A DNA stretch of 64,000 nucleotides from Scortum barcoo (taxonomy: Eukaryota; Chordata; Actinopteri; Centrarchiformes; Terapontidae): the NCBI GenBank assembly GCA_023238725.1, contig CM041531.1, forward strand, positions 4,630,153 through 4,694,152, given 5' to 3'. The position numbers and the translations under genes are program-made. The notes beneath the pieces were generated by a model, which had not been told where the DNA came from, made no database searches, and worked only from the letters and a program-made list of their open reading frames with translations. Of this stretch, positions 49,735 through 63,025 are shown in pieces. Numbering within the stretch: position 1 is the stretch's first letter; every line of letters starts with the position of its first letter.

Positions 49735-51555
49735 TCTGCTCTGAGGTCTCCTTGTGAGTGTCGTGCAAACGTCGAACATTTCAACTTTTCCTCTGCTCGC
49801 CTCATAAATTCTGTAGCTCGTAATTTTCATTTTGTCAGCAGCTTCTCGTGTTTTTGACAGACAGACTCAGAGTTACCTGTCTTAACATTATAATAAATTG
49901 CAGTAGTAACGTGACTTCTTTATCTAATTATCACAGGAAATGTTGCATTCGACTCTGCTTCAAATAATCTGATCACTGTTAGAATCATCCGTAATGTGAT
50001 TGTACTGATATTTTGAGTTTACTTTTAGACACGTACAATATGTTATCTTGTATTTATTTAAAGAGAAGAACTTATCTACATTGATGGAGTTGAGGGACGA
50101 TGTTGAATTTGCTGACAGGATCTACACAGTATTTTGATTACTTGCAACACATGACCATGACACATCTGACATGTTTGTTCTGCTGTGCTTAATTTAATGC
50201 ATCAGTAAAAAAACAGTTTTATTTTCATACACAGATGAGGTATGTCTGATTTCATGTTGAGTCCCTAACATGTACTAATGCAGCATGTTCACAGTGACAA
50301 CAGTTTAACCTCCTCACATTTTTAGCAGGTGTCATTTTTACCAGGTGTCATCACCATTTTATTGTGCAGGTCTTCTTTATTGTGTCAAACACCACTTCAT
50401 AACACACACACACAGGTCTTGAAGCAACACACAAATTTTAGTGTCACATGCTTCACCATTAGTACTGCTAATTCATTCCCAGCTGCAAAGAAACTGAGCA
50501 TGCTGATGTCAGAAGTATTACCTGAGACCATTTTCAGGTATGCGTTTAGTGGCTGAACTCAGCCTTTCAGAGAATTTACTTGTATTGACTGGTTCAGAAC
50601 ATCAAATCAGTCAAACCTGTTTCAAATGGTAAAAACTTATAAAAAGTATATTCAATTTGTTTTACATTTGAATAAAGGATATAAACCTGACCTGGTGACA
50701 GTTTTTAATTTCATTAATGAATAACTATTAGAAACTAATAGAAATTGACTGACTGACGTGTATTCTCCTAACTGTTAGGTCACATGTTCCCTCTGCTTCA
50801 CTCCATGCTGCAACTGGACGACTTCACCGGGAGGAAACGAGAGATGAACAGCAATTTTGATGAAATGCTTCAGATACAAAATATTTTTGACACGGCTGAA
50901 TATTGATCAGTATTAAATTGAGACTGGTTTCATAGGACTAGCTAAAAACTCCATAGAGCTGCAGTTCAAAAATTCTCATGGATTCATGTGAATTCCTTTT
51001 TTTTTTCATTATTGGATATGCCAAAGGAATTTGAAGCCTGTTTTTCATGCATATATAACAGTAGTTTCTTCCAGTTGTTATTTCTTCCATCCATTCCATT
51101 TTCTTCTGCTTTTCCAAGGCCAGGTCACGGAGGCAGCAGGCTAAGCAAGATGGACTAGATGTCCTTCTCCCCAACAACACATTTCAGCTCCTCTGGTGGG
51201 ATCCTGAGGATTTCCTAAACCAGATCAGACGATATCGATTATAACCCCTCCAGTCAAGTGTGCAGAAACAGCGGCAAGAAGGACCTTCGGGGGGTTCTAC
51301 AGCCAGCATTAAGAATAACTATCTAATAGAAATTGACAATAATGAAAGATTAGCACCGTATTAAATTGAGACCGTCTGAAAGGTTAGCTAATAAAAATAA
51401 CTTTTTTTTATTATACATAAGCCTTTTTCTGATAACTAACAGTGTTTCTTCCACTGTTTATTCATTTTCTTCAAACGTTTCCAAGGCCAGGTCACGGAGG
51501 CAGCAGGCTAACTGAGCACCAAACGAATCTCTTCATGTAGTAACATTTATGAGTG
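49735..51555. other. Patchwork junction between Ig copy D and spacer Z2
   Basis: It corresponds to the start of spacer Y (compare 40.5-41.6 kb), interleaved in short runs with sequence like 32.8-33.6 kb and with pieces from elsewhere, such as AAACACCACTTCATAACACA at about 50390. It includes Rex3-type tail sequence at 51085-51235 and again near 51480-51510. No gene is supported. Confidence 0.5.
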
Positions 51556-51686
51556 TAATTCAGTCAGACTAAAGTCACTGTAAAATCTGTTATATCTCTA
51601 TAACAGGCTCTTCGGTGCAGTGATTGTTTCTCACGTAGTTTATTTTTTTAACATCAGTCCATGTTCGTTCCTTCAGTGTCTCCGTT

Positions 51687-53109
51687 TCATTTTGCAGACA
51701 AAGCATGCAGTCTTGCCTGGCAGAAACTGTGAATGTTCTGATGAATTTCATCAGGTGTTTCTCCACCAAACAAACTTCCTGCTTCCCATTTGCGTCTGCT
51801 GCGTTTTTCTGCTGGTTCTGTAAAGAAAAGAATAAATGCAGCTTTTTGTAATACTGTAAAACATGCAAATGAAGCCATCATCATGGAGATTATTTTTCCT
51901 CCCAAAAAGTAGTAGTCTTAAGGGAAGGAGGGAAAAGCCTTGTGAACTCCAACAGGTGGCTCTGTAAACAGCGTCACACGTCCACATGCTATTGCAGGAA
52001 TATCAGCATGATTCAAGCAGTGAAACATTAAAGTTCAAACAAAATGAAAATAAATGTTCTCGTGCAAAGGAGAATCAAGAATCATGTTATAAAGGGAGAA
52101 TCACTTTCAAGAAATGCAAGGTGATTTTCTTTTTTGTATGCCATTTGAACTGAGCACAATCAGATTGGTGCATATGCTCCCTTCATCCATGAGGGCCAAT
52201 AGATTTTTTTCTGAAATTATTTTTCTTAAATTGAGTATGATTAGAGAAGAAGAGATCACCTGTCTTTTTCCTGACTTCAGTTTTAGGTTACACTCATGGT
52301 TCACCTGCATGATTCTGGGGAATTCTGATTTCTGAGAATTTGCTAGTAGATGGTGGAGGAGCAGACACCTGGTAACTGAAACAAATACTCAAACAGCCCA
52401 AAAATAAAGTTATATTTCAGATACCCCAATTGAGAAGTAATTTGGTATAAAAGTACTTGGTTTGTCTGACAATTTATATGAATGGCATTCATTAAAACTA
52501 TGTATATAATTGAGTTTCTGGACAGGAGGAACACTTCAAACCTAATCCACTTTATCAGGTGGAAAAAAGCTGTGGGGGAGAGGTAAGTAACAAAGCAAGA
52601 TTCTGAACACATGTTGAACTGCAGATTTGATTTATTAGAACTGCATCTATTTTTAAATGGTGTGATATTGATGGTGACAAATGTATTCATTATTTTGTCG
52701 TACAGGCCAAGCGATAAGCTCTTGTCCATGTATAAGTAATGAGTGGTCAAAATGGAAAAAAGACCTGGATTCAACTACTGCTACTTCCTACATACACATG
52801 TTAATGAACAAAAAAGTGACTTGTATTTTTTCTTTGACAGAAAGAAACTCTTAAAGCGTCATACTTTGTGTTGAATACAGATATATGAAGTTAAAATGTA
52901 TATAGAAGTTAATAAAAAATGTAAAAACAAGTATTATTTTGTGACATAACTCCACCTGTATAAACCTATATTATACTCACATTATTCAACAGTGCTAGCT
53001 GTTGATCAAGAAGCACACGCTGATGCAAAAGGAAGGCACGCTGTCTTTCAATCTCATTGCGTTCTTCCTCTGAGGCCATGTAGCGTTCAGAGCAGTTGTC
53101 CCCGGACAT
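51687..53109 (-). CDS. Possible small two-exon coiled-coil gene in spacer Z2 (3' exon broken)
   Basis: Exon a, 52981-53109, is open for exactly 43 codons from its ATG (MSGDNCSERYMASEEERNEI, then a Leu/Gln-rich helix LLHQRVLLDQQLALLNN) to a GTGAGT donor, phase 0. Exon b starts after TTTTCTTTACAG at about 51818 and reads to the TGA at 51687, but one missing T near 51778 shifts its frame relative to Z1. Each paralogue therefore has one clean exon, consistent with a real ancestral gene. No function or family recognised. Confidence 0.35.
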
Positions 53110-54130
53110 CCTGGACAAAGACAACTTTCCTCGAAACAGTTCTTTCACCTATAGGTCCTACAAAGGCCTCATGTAATTTACAGTACATTATCAGAAATTA
53201 AAATACAATATGGGACACTTCAGCTCAGACAATATTGTATTCATATATCTACAGTAACACTCACATAATATCTGAAAAAAGTCACTTTGGGGGACAGCGG
53301 CCATTTTGAGACAGAAACGCATGTTGGAGCTTGTAGTATACACAATTATAATGAAAACCAAAAGGGTATGGTGAATTTTGTCCCCAATTGCAAAGCTGTC
53401 CCCAATCAACTGGTGTGTATTCTGAAAAATGTCCCCAATTTTGGGCTAAGTAAACACACACTCTCCCCCAAAGAAAACACTGGGCAAAAATAAGTTAAAT
53501 TATATACAATAAATATGGATATACTTTAAATTAAAAATACAAGTAGCACCAGCTTCTCTACACATTACTCATTTTCTCCTCACAGGCAAATTTATAAGAA
53601 GTACTCAGATCCTTTATTTGAGTAAAAATACACTTTTTTGCAATCTAATACTCTAATACATCCAGGCCTTGTAGGGGAGTGTTACTGATGGCTCAGCTCT
53701 GCTCAACAGTCCCAGTAAGTCATGACAGTGTGACGATGAGCCAGCATGAACACCACCAGGATCCTGGACCTGGAGCAGGTAAGATGAATTCAGCCATCAT
53801 CCATTTTATTATTCACACCTGTGCTTTTACTGCTGTGACACGTCAAAATGTCACCAGGCGGCCCAGAGCCTGGAGACACTGACCATGGACCACAAAGTCT
53901 CCACTGTCAACTATCTAATAAAGTCATAAAATGCCCCAAAAGATCTTTTCAAAATGTAAAAAGGACCTCTTCGTATTGTGTTGCACTGGATTGTACAGAT
54001 GTACCTAATAAACTGATGACAGCAGAGCTACAGGAAGTGATCAAGAGTTCACCTGCAGACCACCAACAGCTCTTTTTTAACCACCAGATGGTGCTACTGT
54101 GATTTAAAGATGTCATCACCACTTCATAAC
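53110..54130. other. Spacer Z2, upstream part, no gene seen
   Basis: Matches about 35116-36118 of Z1. It contains a motif with repeated GTCCCCAATT near 53380-53440 and the TGTACCTAATAAACTG motif near 54000, the start of the part shared with spacer Y. ORFs here are short and not conserved in frame. Confidence 0.6.
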
Positions 54131-54812
54131 CGTTATATCCCCTTTTCAAAATAAAAGGAAATAACTTGATAAGTATGATGTTGAGTAGTTGGGGTGCAAA
54201 AATGAAATGATTTTATTTAAATAAAAAAGTCAAAAAGTCAAAAATGCTCCTTAGTGTACAAAAAGGATTCTCTGAACAAAGTGGAGGGAGATGGCCAAGA
54301 GGGTTGTGCCAAAACAAAGAAATAGATAAGATAACAAAACAAAACTGGGCCTAAACTATCGGTCCTTTACCAAACCAAAAAGCAAACAAAGGCCTTCCTA
54401 TCTTGCTAAGAAAAAGGTTCCAAAAACAATACAAGGGTGGCATCAACCCATAAACCTAGTGTCTCTAAACAAAATCTACTACGTGAGTGAAATGTAGAGG
54501 GTACCCCAACTCACCTACAGCCAAACTCCCCGCCACGTTCCCTCATCCCTTCACAAAACATGTGTTAACCAACAAAGAGAGCAAACTCATGTCGACGTCC
54601 TCCCTTTTAAAAACTGCCCCTGTGAGCTGATTGGCCAGTTCCTGGTTTAACCGACCAATGAGCAGCCTGTCCCTCAATTTCCCAGCTGGCCATCAACCAG
54701 GCAGCAAACTTGTCACACCTGAGAGGATAGAGAGAGAGAAAGAAACACAGAAAGAGAGAGAGCATGCACGGGGGGAGAGGACAAAGCACATGGCCAAGCT
54801 TGGCACGTAACA
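54131..54812 (-). mobile_element. Solo LTR in spacer Z2
   Basis: Paralogue of 36119-36792, duplicated with its flanks, so it is not an independent insertion. The plus-strand left end reads CGTTATATCC instead of TGTTATATCC, and the right end TAACA is kept. Confidence 0.75.
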
Positions 54813-55184
54813 ATACACACACACACATCATGAGCACAAACACAACTGTTGTCATTTTCCAATTGATGAAGATTCATTTTGTAGTATTAATATATAAGGT
54901 TTTTCTTTGATACTCTTACAGCTCTTTTTTTGGGTCACCCAAACTCACAAGAAAAAACCACAAACATTTGTTTCGAGGAAAAATGTAGAGATTATATCGA
55001 GACAATAGTTTGTTATAACACTGTAAATGGAGACTGACGCAACACAAATAATAAGAAATCTCTAAATGTTTGTTTCTTTTGTGGAAACTAAAGTTGTTTC
55101 CATTCCAGTGATGAAATACATAACCAGAGGGAGTATTACCTGAGTACTACCGGGAGTAATACCATATCTATTTTTCCACGTAAT

Positions 55185-55725
55185 CAGATTCAGATTCAGA
55201 TTCAGATTTCCTTTATTAGTCCCACAGCGGGGAAATTCACGCAGCATAACAGCAGCGAAGACACATAGTGGGAAACAATCAGAATGTAGGATAAAAATAA
55301 AATAAAATAAAATAAAATAAAAGGTAAAATAATCCAAGATAAATAAAAACTATAACTGTAAGTAAACCTGTACATAGTACAGAGGGAGTATGCCTGAGAG
55401 TATACATATGAGAAATATATATAATATCTCAGGGAGTGCAAAAAAAGTGAAATAGTGTTATTGTTTATTGTTCACTGTCCATTGTCTGCAGACTAGCGGG
55501 CATTTTGTTTGTTGTACAGTCTGACAGCAGCAGGCAGGAAGGACCTGCGGTACCTCTCCTTCACACAGCGTGGATGGAGCAGCCAGCTCACTGAAGGAGC
55601 TGCCCAGAGCTGTCAGAGTGTCCTGTAGAGGGTGGGACGTGTTGTTTAACAGGGATGACAGCTTAGCCATCATCCTCCCATTTCCCACCACCTCCACTGA
55701 GTCCAGAGGGCATCCTAGGACAGAG
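55185..55725 (-). mobile_element. CR1/L2/Rex1-type LINE 3' end in spacer Z2
   Basis: Paralogue of 37165-37708 with the same C-terminal ORF remnant (55697-55458, here frameshifted after GSSFSE) and the same CTGAAT tail. Confidence 0.65.
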
Positions 55726-55899
55726 CTAATTAATCAATAAAACCAGGAGCGTCCTATTAATACTCACAGAGAATAATATTGTATTGTTATTCATGTTTTT
55801 ATTTTTTAATTCATTTGAAAGTAATACATAAACTAAGAGTAAGATAAATTTTCTTTCTTTTTTTTTTTTTGCTGACTATATTTTGCATTATTTGCAAAC

Positions 55900-57175
55900 T
55901 TTTCATCATCCGGTGCATTAAGTATGTTTCATAAAGTACTATTGCTCACTGTTGATGTAAATACAATCAAATCAGGAAAAACTGGTAACCAAGTTTTATC
56001 TTTTAACTTTATCCTTTATTATAAAGACAGTTAAGCATTGGCTGATACGGACCAACAGTCAACAATTATACAGCCCTCACAACAGTGTAAAATACAACTA
56101 TTATATATGAATAAATTCAGGCAATTCAGATTCCTTCACATATATATAAGAATCACATAATCATGAGATTTAAAGCAGCTCTATGGAGTTTTTAACTGGT
56201 TATGAAACAGTCTCAATTTAATACTGACACTTCTTTATGACATACATAAGCAAACATGACTAATAGAGAGAATATTTTCTATTTCTATGAGTTTGTAATA
56301 GTTATTCTTAATGCTGCCATCAGGTCGTATTTTTCATCAACATCAGACTAAACTTTTCTGGGGTTTGTTGTGTCTGAATTAAAGTTGCTTCATCTGCTAA
56401 CTGCCTCCTTTGACCACAGGGACCGCCAAAATCAACACAACAAGAAAACCAAACAAAAAAAGTTCCATTGAGCTGCTTTAAATTAAAACATTAAAATAAA
56501 AAAGACTTAAAATATAGATTATCAATGCCCCTTAGATTAAAGCAATGTTCAACTGAATTTGTGAAATGCTAAAAAACGTTTAAAAATAATATTACATCAC
56601 AGACCAGCCCCTTCTTATTGGTCAGGCTGCGGCCCAAAGCAGTGATCCCTATAATCACATGTATCCACCACAAAGACAAGAAATAAATGAAAAAATAAAG
56701 AAATTAAATATACAAACATCCTAAACAGATTTTGAAGTGAAATGTGTGCCATGCCTCCACTGTCACAATCAAATCTGACTTCAAACTTTCACAATGTTTT
56801 TTTCTCAGTATTCTTATTTTCTATCATTATTATAGTTGTTGGTTATTTATGTTTATTTAATCAATATTACATTACATTGTCAAACCTTTTTCTTTATTGC
56901 CACTAACTCTTTTTATTTAAACTATCATGTACTTTGCACATTGTTAATTCATTTTGCAGAAAAATAATAACATCACACACTCTGAGTTCATGTGGGTTTT
57001 TGTTTTGATCCAAGATGTTAATTAAAGAACCTTAATCTCTCTCTCTGTCTGTCTTCAAGTTCAAATTCAAATATTTTCAAAAATCAACTATATAATGGAT
57101 GCATTGAAAACAATGACAAATGAGTACTTGAGTTGAAAAAATTGGATAAACCTGATGATGAGCAACATTTGTGTA
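55900..57175 (-). other. 3' flank of Ig-receptor copy E
   Basis: AT-rich, no gene. Near-identical to 37900-39157; poly(A) signal at 56893-56898. Confidence 0.65.
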
Positions 57176-58512
57176 TTAAGTCTCTTCCTCTCTCCTGGTC
57201 CTGGTCCTCCAGGTCACAGCGACAACAACAGCACAGAGGACCACCAGCAGCCCGCTGAGCAGAGACCACCTCCCTTTGTAGAAGGTGGAGTGGATCCCAA
57301 AGGGCTCTCTGTACATTAGAACAGTTTTGGTTGTTGACACACACTGGTAATCTGGCCACCGAATAACTGCACACCAATACTCCCCAGAGTGTGCCAGTGA
57401 GGCATTAGAGATAACCAAGCTTGCATTGAGGTGGATGGTCAGTCCTCTCAGGTTCAGTTTTGACTTTTCAGGAAATACACCAACGGTTCTGCCCCCTGTT
57501 TGGTTTGACTTGATGAACCAAAAGTGGAACAGATACTCTCCCACATCTCTGCATCTGAGAGTGACCTGGTCTCCCTCTGAGAAGAGCTCTACAACAGGCG
57601 GGCCAAACGTGGGACACACCACCAGCCAAAAAGTTTGCTTGCTCTCAGAGGTTTGACAGATGTACCAACCTGAGTGATTCAGTGTTAGCGATGGAAATGA
57701 CAGCAAGTAGTTTCCGGCCAACCACATTGTAGGAATTTGATTCTGAATCAGATTTCTTCCAAAGTGGGAGGCTGGTCATCATTGAAATCAGTAACATTGC
57801 ACTGCAACTCAGCCGACTCTTCCAATCAAGTGGTAGATAATCTCTGGTACTGGGAATAATAATATATGGTAACTGCTGACACACTTCTGTTGGGTTCATC
57901 AACAGACAGGTGTACAACGTATTGACCGTTGTACTGAAGTTGGATACGTGAAGCAATGATGTGTTTTTCACATTGTCCCTCACTAATATTGTACTGTCCC
58001 AAAACTTTCCTTTTACTGCATCTTTCTTATATCTATACTCACTTTTAAGCCAACATGATATCCAGATTATCAGCCACTCCCTCACACAGTATCTCCACTT
58101 CTCCTCCAAGTGTCACTGAAATATTTTTGGGTCTATTTATTTTACTACAAACAGTGATCCTGATGTTTGTTCTCATACGTCACTTTGCCCTCGGTCCAAC
58201 ACTCCTCTTGGTACTGGCCAGAGTCTGAATGAGTCAGGTTGTGGATCATTAAAGAAGAAAAATGAGTCCCGTTGACAAATGAAAGTCGTTGTTTCAAGTC
58301 TTCAGGGACTGTGGAGTTCTTGGTCCAGAGAGATCTGAGGTATTCCACAGGACAAGTTTCTCCTCATCATCAAATCTGGAGATCAGGCAGAAGTCGGCCT
58401 CCTCTGTGACGTTAAAGGTAAAAGAGCCGTTTTCCTTTTTAATCTTATGTTCTTCTGCTTGGATGTTGCTGATGAGAGCGAACAGCAGGAAGGAGAGCTG
58501 GACTGCAGCCAT
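57176..58512 (-). CDS. Four-Ig-domain type I membrane protein, apparently single exon, copy E
   Basis: ATG at 58512, stop at 57176. Same module order as copy C. Domains 3b-4, the transmembrane helix and the tail are open in one 183-codon run (57727-57176), including RCRDVGEYLFHFWFIKSNQ and HSGEYWCAV, which gives the best view of the 3' half. The signal peptide and domain 1 start are open from 58512 to about 58330. The frame breaks in domain 1 (two extra bases relative to the expected join) and at several sites in domains 2-3. There single extra bases occur where other copies differ by substitution, for example GCCAACATG against GCCACATG and GCAACATG. Likely intact in reality; function unknown, cell-surface location inferred. 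Confidence 0.75.
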
Positions 58513-61500
58513 TCTGCTCCGAGGTCTCCTTGTTAGTGTCGTGCAAACGTCGCCTCTGCTCGCCTCATAAATTCTGTAGCTCGTCAGCAGCTTGTCGTGT
58601 TTGTAGTAACGTGACTTTATCTAATTATCACAGGAAACACTGAAGCATTGGGTGCTGTATCAAGTAGTCTCTGTCCTTTGATTGTACTGATATTTTGAGT
58701 TTACTTTTAGACACGTACAAGATGTTATCTTGTATTTATTTAAAGAGAAGGATTTATCTACATTGATGGAGTTGGGTGATGTTGAGTTTGCTGACAGGTC
58801 TACACAGTATTTTCTTGCAACATCTGACATGTTTGTCTGCTGTGCTTAATTTATGCATCAGTGAAAGTTTTTGTCATACACAGTGAGGATGCTGTCATGT
58901 TGAGCTAAATACTAATGCAGCATGTTCACAGTGACAACAGTAACCTGCTCATTTTTAACAGGTGTCATTTTTACCATGTTCACCATTTTATTGTGCAGGT
59001 CTTCTTTAGTGTGTTTGCTTATTAGCACTAAACACCATGAAGAGCTGAAAGGAAATGCTGATGTCAGTAGTTTTGCAGGTATTTTGTGGCAGTAAATTAA
59101 ATGAATGAAATAAAAAATAGTTGAGACATTTTCATGACTGACTGACGTGTTTCTCCTAACGTTAGGTCACATGTTCCCTCTGCTTCACTCCATGCTGCAA
59201 CTGGACGACTTCACCGGGAGGAAACAGATGATCAATTTATGGCTGAATATTGATCAGTATTAAATTGAGACTGTTTAATAGGAAGTAAAAACTCCATAGA
59301 GCTGCAGTAAATTTCATGGTCATGTGATTTTTTTCATGACATGCCAAGGAATTTGAGCTGTTTTTCATGCATATATAACAGTAGTTTCCTCCAGTTTTTC
59401 ATCCATCCATTTTTCTTCTGCTTTTCCAAGGCCAGGTCACGGAGGCAGCAAGGTTAAGCAAGATGGACTAGATGTCCTTCTCCCCAACAACACATTTCAG
59501 CTCCTCTGGTGGGATCCCTGAGGATTTTCATAAACCAGATGAGATATATAACCCCCCAGTGTGTTTGGGGGGTTTACAGCCAGCTATAAGTAATGAAAGA
59601 TTAAAATAAAATAATAAAAATAACTGTTAAAACTTGCTTTACAGTTTTTAATTTCATTGTGATTTATGAGTGTAATTATGGAGCCACTACAGGGTCATGT
59701 GCAAAAAAAAAAAAAAAAGTAATATTCTCGTGTGCACCTGAAATTTTCCTGTGCTCAAGAGAAAGTTTTCTGTGCTCACAAAAAAGTGACAAGGAAACAA
59801 AGGAAGGAGTCAGATATAGTGTGGGTGATGGAGAAGTGGAGACAAGTGATGAGAAAGGTGAAAGTAATCAGGACGGGACAGAAAAGAGGAGTTAAACACA
59901 CAAGGGCAGGAGGTGAAATAACAGACATGTGAGGAGAGGGAGGAGTACAAAATAAAACAGGAGGTGCATACTGCATAACGACTGGAAACCCGACAAATAC
60001 AAGAACAGGGAACGAGAATAAACAAGTAGAGGACACAACAAGAGAGACAAATGGGATCAGAAGGAACACAGGGAGGGAGAAACACCAGGAGAGGCAGTGG
60101 CACAGGGCAGGACTGTGACATGTAGTTTATCTGTCTGTGCTGCCTTCATCTTTGAAAATAATTCATATTTTTATTAACACACTTGACAAATGAGCAGACT
60201 GTGAATATTAAATCAGTAATTATTTATGTGGATCAACTGCTCAGAAAGGAGAAGCATCATCGAGTGACAATTATAATCTGATATGTACTTGGAAATGAGA
60301 GGAAACTGAGCTGAAACCACTGAGGCTGACATATCTTCAAACACAGATAATTCAGGAGATTCGGGGAAAACAATTTCTGAGAAGTGTGTGCTGTTCTGAT
60401 CTGATCCTCAACTTGCTTCATGTTATCTAAAAACATCAGAAACCTGCAGAAGAAAACACAAGCAGGCCGAGCTGACCAGTCACAGTCAAATCAATTTAAT
60501 ATTCATAGTTAAAGTTATAATATTGTGAAACTTTCATGGACAGTGTTTCCTTGCTGAGCTGTGACAGACAGACGATAACACAGAGTGGGAATTTGGTACT
60601 AAAAAGACTCACTTGGTTTGTCTGACTTAATCTTCCAAAGCCTCCTATTAGCTTTAGATGAAGTTCAGTTTTAAATGAAACAACAATGAATTCTTACATC
60701 CTCCATCACTCACAACAAAAAAAGCTTTAATCTGTTTTATTTTTTGTGGACAGGAGGAACAAGTACAATGACCAGCAGTCATTCTTTCAATTTATATACA
60801 GGCATGTGAGTGTAGTTTTAATATGGACTTGAGAAATGTGAACATTAAGTAAGACCCCTCTGAACACACCTGTCTTACCACTTGGTGCACTGGTGATATT
60901 AAATTGATTAACAGCATCATTTAGTTGGACGTTAAGCTGTGAATGTTTTGAATGTGGCCCTGAATATAATTTTAAATGTCAGCCAACAGTATGTGAGTCT
61001 GACAGAAACATTATGTGAGATATTATTTAAAACAAAAAAGCCTGTCAAAATAAAAGCAGGTTTTTAAACTGCCTTTGTTTGTGCGAGTGTGTGTCATTAT
61101 TAAACTCAGCCGTGCACACACTCACAGCCAATTAATCAGTAAGACCAGGATGGACCTATTAATAGTTATAGAGGAAAAATATCAGTCTATTACTAATCAG
61201 TTTTTGTTTTACCTATGTTCTCATTTATGTTTAGTATGTTTTTTATTTATTTTCTTTTTCTTTTTTTTAACAAATACAGAAATTAAGAGTCATGTGATTC
61301 CTTTTTGAGGACTATATTTTGCATTACCTGCAAACCTTTCATCATCCGGTGCATTGAGTGTATTTATAAAGTACTATTGCTCAATGTTGATATAAATACT
61401 GTTACATGTCAGGCTGGAGTGTTTGTTTGTGTTCTCTCTCCTGGGTTTCCTTCTCTCTCCTCCTGGTTTTTCTCTCCTCCCTTGTTAGCTCTCTAGGTGC

Positions 61501-61895
61501 CGCCTAAGTGATTAGAGATCACCTGCGACTGGCTGCCTTCTTCCAGCACCCTAATAATAAAAGGACCAGGCTCGCAGAGTATTTCTTTTTTCTTTTCTCC
61601 TTGCTGCCTGCATGCTAAGACAGAGAACTTTGATTTAATGTTTGTTAAAAAGAGGTATATGGAGGGAGGTTGAGATCAGTAGGTGAGTTAGGGGTACCCT
61701 ATACACTATTTCACACAGTTAGTTTCCTTTGTTAGACACACCAGGTTAAGCGGTTGGTGCCACCCCCTGTATTGGTTTTGGTTAAATCACTTTTTTAGAG
61801 AAACTAGTTAGCCCTTTTGTTTGGATTTGCTTTTCAGAGTTATGGGGGTAGTCAGGCCTGGTTTTGTTTTATTTTTGTTTTATATCAAATTATAT
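58513..61895. other. Spacer Y, copy 3, with 3.1-kb deletion
   Basis: Follows spacer Y2 collinearly to about 61013, then jumps to sequence equivalent to 46100, losing the CA microsatellite and the region around it. A Rex3-type tail is at about 59398-59545. No gene supported. Confidence 0.75.
61400..61895 (+). mobile_element. LTR fragment in spacer Y3
   Basis: Paralogue of 46489-46985. It lacks a 15-base segment (CAGGAGTGATATGAG) that copy 2 carries at about 46877. Confidence 0.6.
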
Positions 61896-63025
61896 CAAAT
61901 CAGTAAAAACTGGTAACCACATCTTATCTTTTATCTTTAACCTTTATTATGCAGACAGGTAAGCATTAGCTGACATAGACCAACAGCAACAATTATACAG
62001 CCCTCATAACAGTCTAAAATACAACTATTATATATGAATAAAAGGCAATTCAATTCCTTCACATATATTTACAAGAATCACATAATCATGAGATTTAAAG
62101 CAGCTCTATGGAGTTTTTAACTGGTTATGAAACAGTCTCAATTTAATACTGATGTGTCTTTATGACCTACATCAGCAAACATGACCAACAGAGAGAATAT
62201 TTATTTCTATTTTTTAATAGTTATTCTTAATGCTGCCACCAGGTCAGATTTTTCATCAACATCAGACAACTTTTCTGGGGTTTGCTCTGTCCAAATTCAA
62301 GTTGCTTCATCTGCTATTGAGCTGCTTTAAATTAAAACAGTACAATAAAAAAGATTTAAAATGAGAAGAAATTATCAAAACACTTGATATGAAAGCGGTG
62401 TTCAGCTGAATTTGTGAAAATGTTAAAAATTTAAAAACAATATTGCATCACAGACCAGCCCCTTCTTATTGGTCAGGCTGCGGCCCAAAGCAGTGATCCC
62501 TATAATCACATGTATCTGCCACAAAGACAAGAAATGAATGAAAAATAAAGAAATTAAATTTACAAACATCTTCAACAGATTTTGAAGTGAAATGTGTGCC
62601 ATGCCTCCACTGTCACAATCAAATCTGACTTCAAACTTTCACAATGTTTTTTTCTCAGTATTCTTATTTTCTCTCATTATTATAGTTATTGGTTATTTAT
62701 GTTCATTTAATCAATATTATATTACATTACATTGTCAAACCTTTTTCTTTATTGCCACTAACTCTTTTTATTTAGACTATCATATACTTTACACATTGTT
62801 AATTTATTTTGCAAAAATAACATCACACACTCTGAGTTCATGTATGTTTTTGTTTTTATCTGAGATGTTAATTAAAGAAGCTTAATCTCTCTCTCTGTCT
62901 GTCTTCAAGTTCAAATTCAAATGTTTTCAAAAATCAACTATATAATGGATGCATTGAAGATAATGACAAATGAGTACTTGAGTTGAAAAAAGGGGATAAA
63001 CCTGATGATGAGCAACATTTGTGTA
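61896..63025 (-). other. 3' flank of Ig-receptor copy F
   Basis: AT-rich, no gene. Matches 47070-48281 (copy D flank), with a small deletion near 62310. Poly(A) signal at 62748-62753. Confidence 0.65.
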
